The position numbers were made by a program, and so were the translations under genes. From Polytrichum commune (lineage: Eukaryota; Streptophyta; Polytrichopsida; Polytrichales; Polytrichaceae), in contig OX485804.1 of assembly GCA_950295325.1 (NCBI GenBank), positions 4,028,001 to 4,092,000 on the forward strand: 64,000 nucleotides of DNA, given 5' to 3'. Under the pieces are notes generated by a model, which saw only the letters and a list, made by a program, of their open reading frames with translations, was not told where the DNA came from and did no database searches. How positions within the stretch are numbered: position 1 is the first letter of the stretch; every line of letters starts with the position of its first letter. This document shows positions 48,939 through 61,355 of the stretch, in pieces.

Positions 48939-49651
48939 TCAGCCCTTTTTTTTTGTTTTTTTTGAACTTGATCATCTGGCTACAGAATAAGCATTACATT
49001 TTTCAATAGTGGCGATTATGTTGAATTTGAAGCTAATTTTTTTGGCAACAATGCTCACAAAATTGCATACATGTGGCTACTTGCACAAACAAATTGTGGA
49101 AAATTGTGGGAAAATGTTGGCGATGATCTTTATTGAAATAGAGTAAAATGCGGGCGACAATTTGCCCAGCACTGAGGTATTCTGGCTTTTCCTAGAAGTT
49201 CATGCCTAGTAAAATGGCAATTCCAAGTTATTTCAGTGGTCATATGGCGAGTAAATGCTATAACATATGTTCATATGGCCTCTAAATCTATAAGTTGAAG
49301 TGCAATGCGGCTTCCACTATCAATCTTCACGTCTTGCCTACCTGCAAAACAACACACAAACACACACTCCGATGCTAGAATGAGTTCAAATTTATACAAC
49401 AATATGTAAAAAAGGGGATGCCATGCCGATACGGTGTGTGTTAATAAATGGGATGGAGTGAGGCTAAATCGCAGAATTCCATGCATCAACCTGCAAAACA
49501 ACACACAAACACACACTCCGATGCTAAAATGAGTATAAGATATATATACACCAAAAATTATAATCCAACCCCAAAACTTATGTGGCTGGAGTTCTCCATG
49601 CAGCCATCTGCAACAAAACCTGCACATAATTAGCACACAAGGTCTAAAACT

Positions 49652-52600
49652 CTATGCAGAAAGGCCATAGCGGCCATTGACAGGTGCAGCATTGGTCCAA
49701 CTGTCGAAGACAACATCATAAGGAAAATTCTGCAAAGTGTACAAAGTTTGGCTATACATGCCAACTACTAGTCCAAGGTGGGGGTCAAGGGAGTTGCGAA
49801 GTTTGCTCTTCAAAAAAGAGACAGACGAGAACACACGCTCGTCTTCCACACTTCCAATGACATGGACCAACGCGATTTCTGCAAGCTTAAGATATTCTGG
49901 AAAACCATGTGCAAGGACCCTAGAGGCAGCTATGGTCCGCCATATTCGTGTGACGGGGTTGAGGTCGTAAGGAGGTTCCATGGCAGCAGGGGCGTTACTC
50001 TTCATCGCAATCTTGAAGTACCCTTGCTGAGAATCCAAGGACCACCTGTCAAGGATGCCATGTATGATTTCTTTGTCAACCCCACTTCCAAGCACCTTGG
50101 TATTGCAATACCAATTTTTCAGAACGTCAAGGTGCTTGGAGAATGTGATCTCCGCATCTTTCTGCAACCAGTATTGTGGGTAGCATATGCCGAGTGCATC
50201 CAGAACTGCATGTTCAGGGAACCGGCGTTGGAGCTCTTGTATGAGCTGGGCGGCAGCCCCTGCCACATGATCACAATGTGCAAACAAGTTAGTAAACAAC
50301 AACAATATAACTTGACTAAACATTGACATAAACATATCATAAGGGTTTAGGGTAGAAACCTGAGCATTGTTTCTTCACATCATTTACAATTGAAGCAAAT
50401 GCTTCACGTGTGATGGGCTCCATTCTGCCCGTCTCCTCATTGGCGCGTTTGGCATACATGTTGGTGCCATTCACTACAAATGCTAGGTGCTCTGCATCAG
50501 AGTTCAAATCAAACATATTCGGGTTCTCGGGATCATTCTGCACCCATCTTGTGTGAATGTGGTCGTGGGTGCCTTCGACGATGCCCTTGAACACGAAGAA
50601 TTCGTCGGTCGCAAATGCTTGCGAATGGCAATTGTACAAAGTGTACAACTGCCCCTCACACACCTTCACAGCACCAATGAAGTCGCAGATGAATACATCG
50701 CGATTATGGGAGAAGGTAATGAGTGAATCCAGGGCCTCGATCAGCGGCAGCAGGGCTGCCATTCCCAATAGGGTCATCGGATCACAAAGTAGGTCCAGGA
50801 CAGCCTGCAGCAAGACCCAGCATCAAAATCAACATCAAAACCAACATCAAGTGAGATGAGAACCTGACTTGCATCAAGTGAAGCCAACCTGACTTGCATC
50901 AAAACCAACAATGTACATAATCCACCAGCAATTGCAAATGAACCTGAACTCACAATGCAAATTAACCTGCACCCACAAATTCAAATGCAGATGCAAACCC
51001 ACAATGCATCCAAACCAGCAATTAACCTGAACCCACAATTAACTTGAACCCACAATGCAGATGCAAACCCACAATGAACCTGAACCCACAATGCATCCAA
51101 AGATTCCAAACCAGCAGCAATTACAAATTGCACCTAACCTGCATCAAAGGGTCCAATTACAAATTGACCTAAACCATTACAAATAAAAAAACAATAAAAA
51201 ACAAAACAAATAAGATGAACAAGAAGATTACCTGTGCAGATTTCTCCTTGGAGAGACTGTCCGCCTTCATCTTTGCAAGGAGAACCCTGTATTCTTGTAG
51301 TATACGTCTTAAAGGTTCAATTAGGGAGACCCATCTTGTCTTCACATTTTTTAAAAGTTTGAGCCCCTTAGTTTCCATGAGTTCAGCCAATTTCATAAAC
51401 TCCAAATGCCTCTTTCGGCGAATGCTTGAAGTAAGCATGAGAGCTAGCCAACAAACCCTCAATGCGGTTCATGATGTGAAGCTGAGATAGTGTTTTAAAG
51501 GCCAGGTTGCAACGATGGGCCATGCAATGCACACCTACCGCAAATGGAGCGTACTTACTCTGAATTTGTTGAGTGACTCCTGTCTTTGCACCTTGGAAAG
51601 TGCTCACACCGTCTGCCCCGAAGCACAACAAGGTTTTGGACAATGCAGGCCTCTCAATTTTTGCAGCACCCGTCAAGGCATCTATGATGACCTGTGTTAG
51701 GTTGTCTGAGCCACCTCCTTCAACAACCCTCTCAAGTGAGATGAGAAAAGGAATACGACTCCAATTTTGAACCACATATGCATGTATGGAAATCCATGAA
51801 CCATTGTCAATGGTACTAACTTCATCACAGGTGAGTGTCACATAATTAGCACCCACAAGGACTCTAGAAATGGCTGTCCTAACTTCTGCATACATGCACT
51901 CAGCCATAGTCCATCCAGAATTGTCTGACCAATGCATTCTAGGGAAATTTGGCACATTTAGGAATTCATACAGGGCTGCCCTACTTTCGTATTCCAGCAT
52001 AGGGCGACCATCTTTTAGAATTTGGAACATGGTTGCGAATTGGACCTTCTTTTTTTCCCTTTCTAGCCTGTTCGATTGATTCAGCTGCTGCAACACAGTA
52101 TTAGGGGCCCTAGCATTGAACAGTGCCATATTCTTCTTGTGCTTAGAGTCTTTTGCCATATACCACTCACCTTTTTTAACATTATATGCAGGCATGTTTC
52201 TGGTTGCCTTGCGCCTACCCTTGTGTTTCTTCAGGGTATCCCACTTGGGTTGCATTAGTCTATCCGACTTCTCCATGGTAGAGCACACTGTGCACTTCAC
52301 CATGTGAAGTCTACCATTGTTAGTTAAAATTCCCTCTGCCCAGGGAAGCTTACACGCCCACTCCAATTGAAATTTTCGGGTGAGGTCATAATTTTTTCTG
52401 AGTTTTTTCTTAGGTGTTTGTGTGTCAAGATCCTCCTCATCATCATCGTCAGAGAGACTTACCTCTTCGAGATCGTTGGTCGTCTCCGCACCCCCATCCT
52501 CTGTGCTCGAAATGACGATGCAGTCCGCACGCCGTCCGCATCCTTCGTGGCGAGCATCAGATTCGGAAGCTGGACTCCCTGCAACAGCGGCGGAGTCCCC

Positions 52601-52927
52601 CAATGGTAACTCCACGGGAGGGATTGCAGCAAGTACCTCCACGGCAGGGATTGCCGTCTGCCCAGGTGCGGAGCCGCTGCTCCCAGCAGATCCGAGTGTA
52701 GAGCTCGGGAATAGCACGCCACCAACCTCCAAGGGCCTCGTGCGGGACGATGCATAATAAAGCATCGTGTTTTGGCGATGCAGGTTCTTCACCCTGCTTC
52801 TCTCTGCTTTTGCGGAGAGCGCACTTGCACGCTTCGCCTCGGTGCACTGTTTCTTCCGTGGGTGCGAAGACGCACTGGTTCCTGCAAGAGTCTCTGCAGG
52901 AATGTCCATGACCTCCCGCGGCCGCAA
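49652..52927 (-). pseudogene. hAT transposase, three exons, one frameshift
   Basis: Minus-strand exons 52927-51232, 50804-50360 and 50259-49652 have GT-AG junctions with matching phase and would encode about 915 residues. The first exon holds a CTVC plus KKHKG segment like a BED-type finger (about 52285-52225). It also holds the RNase H-like core: VTLTCDEVS near 51830, CFGADGVSTFQGAKTGV near 51610 and VHCMAHRCNLAFKTL near 51520. The last exon has the hAT dimerisation signature HVIGSVEDERVFSSVSFLKS near 49830. One extra base near 51412 shifts the frame between HSPK and RHLEF, so the gene is broken by a single change. The rest is remarkably intact, suggesting recent activity. Start at 52927 is the first ATG of the long frame; an upstream start is possible. 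Confidence 0.85.
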
Positions 52928-54152
52928 CGATCCACCTCCCTCGACAGCTGCTTACCTCTCCTTCGACCGCCGCGATCACCTCCCCTTCACCTCCCCTTCC
53001 ACAATCTGCGCACAACCAAAAACCCAAAACCCACCCTTAAACTTAAACCCGATCGAGGAACCACAAGTAAATCCACGGCATTGCAAGTAAACCCACAAAC
53101 ACAATGCGCAAACACACAATGCTTACCTCTCCTTCGGCGATCCCTCGACAGCCGCGATCACCTCCCCTTCCACAATCTGCGCACAACCAAAAACCCAAAA
53201 CCCAAAACCCAAAACCCACGGATCCACAAACCCACGAACCCACCCTAAAACTGAAACCCGATTGAGGAACCACAAGTAAACCCGATTGAGGAAACCAAAA
53301 ATCCAGAAGTGAACACAGTAGATCCAGGTGAACTCACAACCTCCCTGTCTGATGGAAGAAAACCCAATTGGCCCACACCCTGACCCTAAACCCTGAATTG
53401 GTGCAAGTAAACCCAATTCATGGCATTGCAAGTAAATCCACAAACACAATGCGCAAACACACAAGTGAAGAAGAACACATGTAAGCATACAAATTGGTTG
53501 TGCATCAAAGAATTCAGTGTCGACATTATATACTGACCCTACAGAAAAAACAACAATGTCCATTGCAGCGCAACCCAAAGCCCACTCCATTGCAACAATT
53601 GAATTCACAATCACTGATTGTTCAACAATTCAATTCACAAACGAAATTGTAGCGGGGTTTCAAGATGATGTGATGTGCAAGGGGAGAGACATTGAAGCAA
53701 AGTTAAGAGGTAGCATTAGGAGTTTAGAGTTGGCGACGCGCAATCAATCTGAGGGAAGTAAATGGCGAGGACAGGGAGTGATGAAAGACGAAGAAGGCGA
53801 GTGAAGGAGAGCAACGGAGTGCGATGAATGCGGAGGAGGTTGGCGAGCCCTAACGAAGACACTAACGGTAAGGGGCGAGGGAGCGAAGATAAGGGGATGG
53901 AAGGCGGCGAGACAGGGACGTTTTCGTGGCGGGAGGCGGCGAGGAACCTTTACATAGAATCGGATTTGGCGGGTGGCAGGTGGCTACTAATGATGGTAGA
54001 GCTGTGGGGATTTGGCCTAATGAGGGCTGGTGATGGAGGGAATTCGGTGATTACCTCATCATTCCCTCCCAATTATTAACACACAGGTGTCACCGTGTCC
54101 TTTATTTTATCATTTTCTGGCAATTTTTCGCCTAAAAAAAAAGGGCTGGTCC
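52928..54152. other. hAT element 5' leader region
   Basis: Between the transposase start and the right subterminal array. Contains CCCAAAA repeats (53193-53218) and a duplicated segment (CTTACCTCTCCTTCG, TCCACAATCTGCGCACAACC near 52950-53020 and again near 53123-53190). Probably promoter and untranslated leader of the transposase. Open frames at 53517-54079 on the + strand show no domain. Confidence 0.5.
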
Positions 54153-54390
54153 TCATTTAGGTCGACTCAACCTAAATTGACTAACATATTGTCCTCATTT
54201 AGGTCGACTCGACCTAAATTGACTAACATAATTGTCCTCATTTAGGTCGACTCAACCTAAATTGACAACATAATGTCCTCATTTAGGTCGACTCAATCTA
54301 AATTGACAAAATATTGTCCTCATTTAGGTCGACTCAACCTAAATGAGTCGATTTCCCAGCTTAACATACTCTCATTTTAATGGAAACTAC
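54153..54390. repeat. hAT right end: five subterminal units and terminal inverted repeat
   Basis: Units begin near 54153, 54196, 54239, 54279 and 54321. The unit plus its linker runs in the same direction here as in the left array, although the outermost 54 bp are inverted. Confidence 0.9.
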
Positions 54391-57300
54391 ACGTCTGAAG
54401 TATAATCTAGTATTTATCAACCTAACATGACTTTTAGGTGTCCAAATGGCCAATATTATTTTGAGAGGATCCCACTCTCAAAATATTGAATATCGTGTTT
54501 TAACCCTTAAACGCTTGAGAGGCTCAGTCTGAGCCTCTTGATGTCATACATAGAGGTTTAAGATTACGTAATGATATTTCAAGCCAAGAATATCAAAGTA
54601 GCTTTATACAAAATTAACCTATTTATCATATACAATATTCCAATGGGAACATAAATATTTTCAACATGAATCATAAAAAATATTTGAAGTTGTATCAATA
54701 AAAAAAAAATTCAATTACCCACAATGTATATCTAATCATTATTGTCACATATGACTTTATTTTCACTTTAGGCTTTGTTAGAAAATGCCAAATATGGAAT
54801 CAATATCATATCCTAGAGTTTTTAATTATTATATCAATAGTTGTTGGAGGTGCGTATAAATTGTCACGCATCTTGTATGAACACACCCCAAGTCCAAGTT
54901 TAATAATGTTATTGAAGACCACATTGTGGTATCAAGCTCGGAGATTCAACAGCAATTGGAGGTCCTTTTTGAGAAAAAAATTATATTTGGGGGAGTGTGC
55001 TATATTTACTTCATAATGATGTATAGAAAAGCGAATTGGCGTTCACAATACTATCTAGGGTTCTCCATTGAGCTCATGGCCAACCTCCCAACTGCTAAAC
55101 GGTTTACCAATTTCATCAGCAAATGTTGTTCATACTGTATACATATGATCATATTCTTTTATGCATTATGATGCACATCACAAGTCTTCATAAGATGAAC
55201 ATATCTACAAAACATTCAAGCAAAATAATGCCATCTTCATTTTATGGAGTTTTTGTTGAGTTTTTGCTTTGAAAAATGCTTATACAAGGCTCATGACCTT
55301 ATATGAAAGGTCCAACTGTATGGATGTGTTATTCGACTTTGTCACGATAATTTTGCTTCATGAGTGTTTCATAAAGCAAGCTTGCAAATCTCACTTTAAA
55401 ATTGATATAAGAAAACAAAAAACCTTGTTGATAATAAGAGTTAAGAGTACGGTCAATGGGTGAGAAAAAATGTCAAAGCGTCTTGACCGTGGATGTACAC
55501 TAAATATTGTATTCAATGTCACTTACCACTTGAAAGTACGCAATGGTCTAACTGTTTGCTTTTAATGCAAATTTTTGACCCAATAAAGACATTCATATTC
55601 GATATTGTCCAAACAACCAATTTGACCTTTGTTGACAAAATTTGAGAAATATAGGCAAATAGTTTTAGCGTTGCGCAATTCCAAATAGTAAGTGACACTA
55701 AATACAATATTTGGTGTAGTGAGGGGAGGGGAGGGGGATGGGGTAGTGAAGTGGATGGATGAGGATGTGATCTGGGTGGATGAAGTGGCGAATAGGATGG
55801 ATGAGGCGGTGGAGGTGTGCGACATTTAAGAGGCGTTCCTGCACTTGACAGAAGGGCAGCCGCCTCCCTCCATCGACCCTCCTTCGGTGTCACTCTTCTC
55901 TCGTTGCCGCATTTATATCTCCTGCTCCTTCAATGCAGCTTGCACACCCACACACACCACTCCTCTCTCTCTCTCTCTCAACATCGCCATAGCTATAGCT
56001 GCTGCTGCTGTTGGTGCTCTCTCAACACAACTGAGTGAAGGAAGTTCATGACTGATCAGTTTCTGCAGGTGCTCCCAACCAACAGCACCCACATTATGCG
56101 ACTGCCTGCGCTATAAGTTTCTGCTGCTGGTACTCATACCGGAGTACTGCTCTGCAATTTCAAGTCCAGTGGGTGTGGAGGACGATAAAACTTCTGGGTT
56201 GCTTGCTCCTGCAGGTTAGCAGCTGTTTTGCTTGTACTCATTATGATTTAAAGCATCTGTGCTAGTTCCTCGATGACGTAGAGGGTATTCCAGATTTTGG
56301 AGTTGCAGTAGTTACCGCATTTATATCTGCTCCTTCGAATATGAACGGTACAGTTGTTAAATTACCAATTCTCTCTCACGCATATATAGCATGCCACAGA
56401 CAGTCTCTCCCTCTCTCCCTAGGCTGGTGAGTAGTGCCGTAACTGCTCGCTTTCCCTTCTTCCCTGTTCCAGTAACTGAGCTAACTGGTGAATGATTCAT
56501 TAGTTGGTACAACATAGCGGTACGTGTGTACAGCACTACTCAGCTGCTTAAGTTTGACAATCTGGTGCTGTGGTCATACCTGGAGAACCGCTCTGCAGTT
56601 TGAGTTGCAGTTTGGGTGGTGAAGAGGAGAGAGTTGTGGGTTGCTCTGCAGGTAGGTGTTTTGGTTGTTTGTAATTAGATGAAAGAATCGACGACTCGCA
56701 GAATTTCTAGTTATTTGATGAGGCCGCTGGGTTTATGAGCTTAAGAAATTGATGCTAACATGAGGCGATGAGGCTGTGCTCGGAGTTTTCTGTAACTTTA
56801 AAATGAATGAGTTCTCTGGTTTTGGGTTTGGTTATTTGGTTGTGAATTTCCTGGTAGTGATGTTGTTATAGTCCTGGGGCCGTCTGATAGTTCTGAAACA
56901 AGGTGACAGGAATAGCGGTCTGAGGTGAGAAGTACATGATGTACAAGTGTGGCTTCTGGTGAGCCGAAACAGTGGCAGTAATTAGCATCCCTGATTCTCT
57001 TGAACATTGCCTCTCCTAAAAGTAAATCTTCTTTTGCCTCTGTATTGGGCGGACCCAGGGATTAGTCCCAAGGTGTGCATTGTTAGCTAAACCATGGCTG
57101 CTATTTTTCCAACAATGCGGCGGTGAATGCAACCTCCTGTCTGCGTAATCTGGAAAGTGCCCGTGACGTGTTGCCCATATTTTAGAACTGCGTCATGTTT
57201 CAAACCATCTTCTTAGCTATTGCAGTTGTTCTGTTTGAAGACATTAGTGGGTAGCCATGGCTGCCGTTGTTGTAGGCTTTTCCCAGCGTTTGTGCACTTT

Positions 57301-57773
57301 CTCACTTTCAGTATGTTCCTCCTTCATGTTACACTACCCGAGTGAAGTCATGTGTCAGTTTTCACTTCTGTATTTCTTTGGGTTTTTTTGTCTTCTCTCC
57401 CTTATCAGTACTAATTGCTTGTAAACTTAGAGGACACTGCAGCGAGTATGCGCTAACGTACTTCTATTCCTTTCGTGCCACCTTCAAATTGCATGCAGCC
57501 TCCCATGGTTTAGGCGTATCTGGAAACAACAATTCCTCACTATAAATCTAAAAGTCCAACTTGAACCCGTGGGCATTTCTTTATACTAATTATACATATC
57601 TGCACCTCGAAGATGATTAAAGCATTGTTACTCCAGAGTCATGACATCTCTTCCCTGGATTTTCATACCGTTAATGCTGTGAAGCCTTGCTTAAGGAGTG
57701 CAGCATGTTAACATTAATAGCATATTTCGTGGCATTGCGTGCAGATTGTTGGTCGTCACCTGTAATCGTCAGA
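54391..57773. other. intergenic and upstream region of the BAHD gene
   Basis: Up to about 55700 this is AT-rich repeat-like sequence; part echoes 35690-35870. From about 55720 composition changes: purine-rich (GAGGGGAGG) then (CT)n at 55965-55978 and GCTGCTGCTG near 56000, typical of promoter or 5' untranslated DNA. Further (CTCTCC) words lie at 56404. The final part probably contains non-coding exons ending in GTGCAG at 57739-57744, but no transcript start can be set. Confidence 0.4.
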
Positions 57774-60700
57774 ATGGGCTCGGAGGGTGTGGTTCCGGAG
57801 GTTTTGTCCCTCCTAACAGAACTTGAGGTGAAGCTCGAGGACCCAGTGTTTGTTAAGCCAGCGGAGCCTTGCGAGGACACAAGCCCATTCTACCTTTCCA
57901 ACATTGACCAGGTCTGATGCTCTTCTTTGTGATCTCCTTGACATAGACATCGCACATCAATTCGACAATGGCATAAATGTTTTGGGTCAACACTGAACAT
58001 TGATAAACAAAGTTGCAGATTCATGGTAGCTGAGATGTACACATTCAAGTTGCCGCAGTTCTGTTTTGAGAGTTGCTTTACGAGCGAGGAATCCTCCAAA
58101 AGGGGACTTTTGTTGTTTCGGAGGCGGTGCACATTGTGATTTGAAGAGAATGTCTTCTGTGCTTACCTTGTAAGCCTGATGTACTTCTGATTTTTTGCTA
58201 AATCCAGTATGCTCTTTTAAATTCGGGGATAATTGCCTGCAAATGTTATTATCCACGTAAGTAGGTTCAGTCACCAGTGTCACCTGTCATGTGGAGGGAG
58301 CAGCATAATTTAACAATCGGAATCTTCAACGTGAACTTGTTACATACTAGGTCAAGTTGCAATTTATTAGTTGTCCTGAATCCTCTTGTCCCATTGCTGT
58401 GCAGATGCTAGCCTTCACAGTGGAGACTCTGTACTTCTACCCAGCTAACCCGGAGAAGCCCAATACCACTGTGGCTGAAACACTAAGGGAGGCTCTCAGT
58501 AAGGTTCTAGTACACTATGACTTCCTGGCCGGCCGAGTGAAGCTCAATGAAAATGAGATGAGGATGGAAATCGATCGTAACTACGCCGGTGCTCAGTTTT
58601 CCTCTGCTTCTTGCGACCTCACCCTGCAAGAACTCGGTGATGTCACTGCCCCTAACCCGCTGTTCAGGTACTCCTCCATTGCTCATGATTCACCTGACCA
58701 CATGTTGAAATCCAATCGAATTTTCTGCAGAACATAAGATTTGATGTGGTGTCTAATTGCTTGAATCTGTTGATGAAATGCAGGAAATTTTTGCCTCAGG
58801 CGCATAACGCAACCACCATAGCTGACATCCCATTGATGATGATCCAGGTTAGATTGGCACAACTCTGCCATTGTTGCAATCCTATACCTTTTAGTGCCAA
58901 ATCCGTTCACGAATTGGATGAAGTGACATGCTTTGTGGTTTAGTTTAGTAGGTGGTTACCCCAACTCCTCGAACTGTATCCCTAGCTTCCATACCACTCA
59001 TGGATATTGCCCCTTTCTCTCGTTGATTTCTAAATATTTATGGGGCTTCTGAAGCTAATGACCCCGATTGGAACACGACCCGCATGTTTTGGATGCTGAT
59101 CTTGACGCAATGGCGTAACTCTTTGGAAACCGTGCTGTTTGGGTGGGTTTCAGGTGACGACATTGAAATGCGGTGGATTTGTCATCGGTTTTGGGATGAG
59201 CCACCAAGTGTGGGACGGCCATGGCGTGGTGGAATTCCTGTTCAACCTCGTGTCTGTAGCACAAGGGGGCCCATTGGTGTTTTATCCCAAGCCCGACCGA
59301 TCCATGTTCAAAGCCAGGAACCCACCCACTCCAATGTTTGATCACCCTGAGTACCTGAAATTAGATGAGTTACCCCAGGGCATGGGTGGCTCCTTCACCA
59401 CTCCGGATGCTGCCAAAGCAGAGTTCGAGGGAATTTCTGCCTCCAAACAGCATGTGACCAAGGTAATATAAAAAAATGTCCTGAGGTACTTGGAAAATGC
59501 ATCTTGTTTTACAAGTAATTGTTCTAGGATAGGGTGCTGCAGAGGAGACCCTTATGTCTCTGCCCTTACTTGCTTGGGACAAGTCGCCAGCGATCTATCA
59601 TGCAAACCCTGCAGAGCAGAGCCAATAGGGATTGCAAATGCTGCGCAGGGCATCGTGTGTTTAGGGTCATGAAAGGAATATTAAGGGTTGAGTTTTATGA
59701 CTTTTATCAACAAGTGAGCCCCATATCGGAGCATCAGGGAGGTTAGCAAATCCAAATTGAGCCTGTAGCCGTTTTCCTCATGATTTTTGGAGCTCACATG
59801 AATATCTAGTTCAATATCAAAGTAAAGGTTCTTGTGCTCATTTCATATAGGTTCCCCAATATTGTTGGCTTATGAACTTGATATGGTTAGCATATTTGAG
59901 CACGTACTCTGATCTATTTTAAACACGTCTTATTGGTATCCGTTCTTGGAGCCACACCAAACCACATACTACTCAAACATAGGTGTTCTAACAAGAAAGG
60001 TAACCGGATAAGGGTTGTGAGATTACTAAGGAGGCAGGATGGTTGCGATTACCTGAAGGTTGCAGGAGGCAGCGACCCATGGAAACCGCAGGAAGAGAGA
60101 AAGTTGTGTATCCTTAATGTCATGCTTTGGGCCTGGGTTATGTGCAGATTGTTTCCTTCACAGCAGAGGACCTAGCAACACTGAAGAATAGAGCTATGGA
60201 AGGAGGGGTGCTCAGCAAGGTGAGCACCTTTGATGCTCTGTCAGGACATGTCTGGCAGGCGCGCATCAAAGCAATTAAACGTGAGCCCACACAACTTGCC
60301 CAACTTCAATTTGCTGTGGACGTCCGCGATCGCATCGAGCCACCTCTCCCCAAGCAATTCTGTGGCAATGGAATCTACTCGGCTTGTGCAAGGTACCAAC
60401 TTACTGTCTCATCTGTGATGAAAGTCTCTTGTGCCATATTGAAGTAAATACAATTTTAGTACTAGATTTTGTCTGCTGCTTTGCTTTCTATGGTAGATTG
60501 TTACAAGACCTTACTAGATGGCTTGCAACCTTCCTGACATTTGTACCACTGTAACCAGGGCGACTTGTGAAGAAATTTGCAATGAGCCACTATCATTCTG
60601 CGTACAGAAGATTCAGGAGGCAACTGACAGAATTACGAACGACTATATCAGGTATGGTTGCTTTGAACTGTGTTGCACCCAATGTTGGACCGGTGGATAG

Positions 60701-61355
60701 TGAATGCATGGGTATCAAAGAATCAACAACAGTGATGGTATTAAAAGAACCAACATCAATTATGGTATCAAAGGACCTACCTGCGGGTATCAAATATTGA
60801 AATTTGGTGGGTATGTGAAGGTGAGAGAATCTTTGTGTACCCGAGTTATTATTTTGGGTTTAACCTAGGTATGAAGGTTCTTGCATGGGATGTAAACCTG
60901 AATGCCATGAAATACCCATACCCTACTGGTGTCGGAAAATCTGATATCCTCATTATAGATACCTGAATGGTATCAAAAGAAGACCAACACTGGTTGCAAC
61001 CCCATGCATATTAAGAGTTTGATTTGTAAATTGTGACCTTGACTTAGAGTTTTGTCACTTTAAAGGATGCCATTTGTGTATGTCACGCAGATCGGGCATC
61101 GACTGGTGGGAAGTTTACCGTGGAGTGCCTGCAATTCCTAGCGGGATTTTTATCTCCTCATGGCAGAAGATGCCATTCTATGCCATTGATTTTGGTTGGG
61201 GAAAGCCAATCTTTGCAGGACCTGCTGTGACCCCCATGGTGGAGTTTGTTGTTATTTTGCCAAATGGGAAACACGATGGTGGTCTGAATGTTATCCTTGC
61301 TCTACACCCTGAAGTGATGGCCAAGTTTGAAGAGTACACCAAAGTGTCCTCATAG
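57774..61355 (+). CDS. BAHD acyl-CoA-dependent acyltransferase, 7 exons
   Basis: Cytosolic enzyme family moving an acyl group from acyl-CoA to an alcohol or amine. Exons: 57774-57911, 58405-58667, 58784-58847, 59154-59462, 60148-60392, 60559-60651, 61091-61355. They total 1377 nt, 458 residues, the usual BAHD length, with phases agreeing and no stop. Both signatures are intact: catalytic HQVWDG (H172, D176) and structural DFGWG (404-408). FYLSNIDQ near residue 40, KCGGFVIG before the catalytic site and LQFAVDVRDRIEPPLP in the second half are BAHD-like. The overall pattern recalls the omega-hydroxyacid/fatty-alcohol hydroxycinnamoyltransferase group that makes cutin and suberin aromatics. That substrate is an inference, and a shikimate- or polyamine-type enzyme is possible. 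Six introns is unusual, as many BAHD genes have none or one. Introns 4 and 6 carry repeats. The frame is open upstream of the ATG, so the start is the likeliest rather than certain. Confidence 0.93.
59740..60010 (+). repeat. dispersed repeat family R, copy 3, in BAHD intron 4
   Basis: Begins GGTTAGCAAATCCAAATTGAG and follows 4115-4400 closely (GGAGCTCACATGAATATCTA, TATCAAAGTAAAGGTT, CTTGGAGCCACACCAAACCA) to AAGGTAACC. Lies wholly inside intron 4 in the same orientation as the gene. The intron's splice sites remain intact on both sides. Confidence 0.8.
60690..60985 (+). repeat. dispersed repeat T, copy 1, in BAHD intron 6
   Basis: Counterpart of 61915-62240. Shared ordered words: GGTATCAAA, AAAGAACC, ACCTACC, GGTATCAAATATTG / ATCAAATATTGG, GTGAGAGAATCTTTGTGTAC / GTGAGTGAATCTTTGTATAC, AGTTATTATTT, AAGGTTCTTGCATG / AAGCTCTTGCATG and CCATACCCT. 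About 300 bp, no coding content. Confidence 0.75.

Larger units (their letters stand above)
48766..54390 (-). mobile_element. hAT-type DNA transposon with subterminal palindrome arrays
   Basis: The outer ends are a perfect 54-bp inverted repeat: 48766-48819 and its complement 54337-54390, starting GTAGTTTCCATTAAAATGAG. Inside lie three left and five right copies of a 40-43 bp unit around the near-palindrome TTTAGGTCGACTCAACCTAAA. A further inverted match (GGGCTG beside a run of nine or ten A/T) sits inside both arrays. Between them is a minus-strand hAT transposase. No 8-bp target duplication is visible at these ends (flanks ATTCCGCC and ACGTCTGA), so the true ends may differ by a few bases or the flanks have changed. 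5625 bp. Confidence 0.85.

Noticed and set aside
49737-50326. + strand frames of 77 and 182 codons
   Set aside because: Antisense shadows of the hAT transposase last exon.
53193-53218. CCCAAAA repeats as an internal telomere tract
   Set aside because: Only three or four units, wrong unit for plant telomeres, and located within the hAT leader.
53517-54079. Two + strand open frames between the transposase and the right hAT end
   Set aside because: No domain and no splice-consistent extension. They lie in the element's leader on the opposite strand to the transposase.
48811-54343. Regularly spaced short palindromic repeats resembling a CRISPR array
   Set aside because: The linkers are nearly identical rather than unique, the arrays lie inside transposon ends, and no cas genes exist in this plant sequence.
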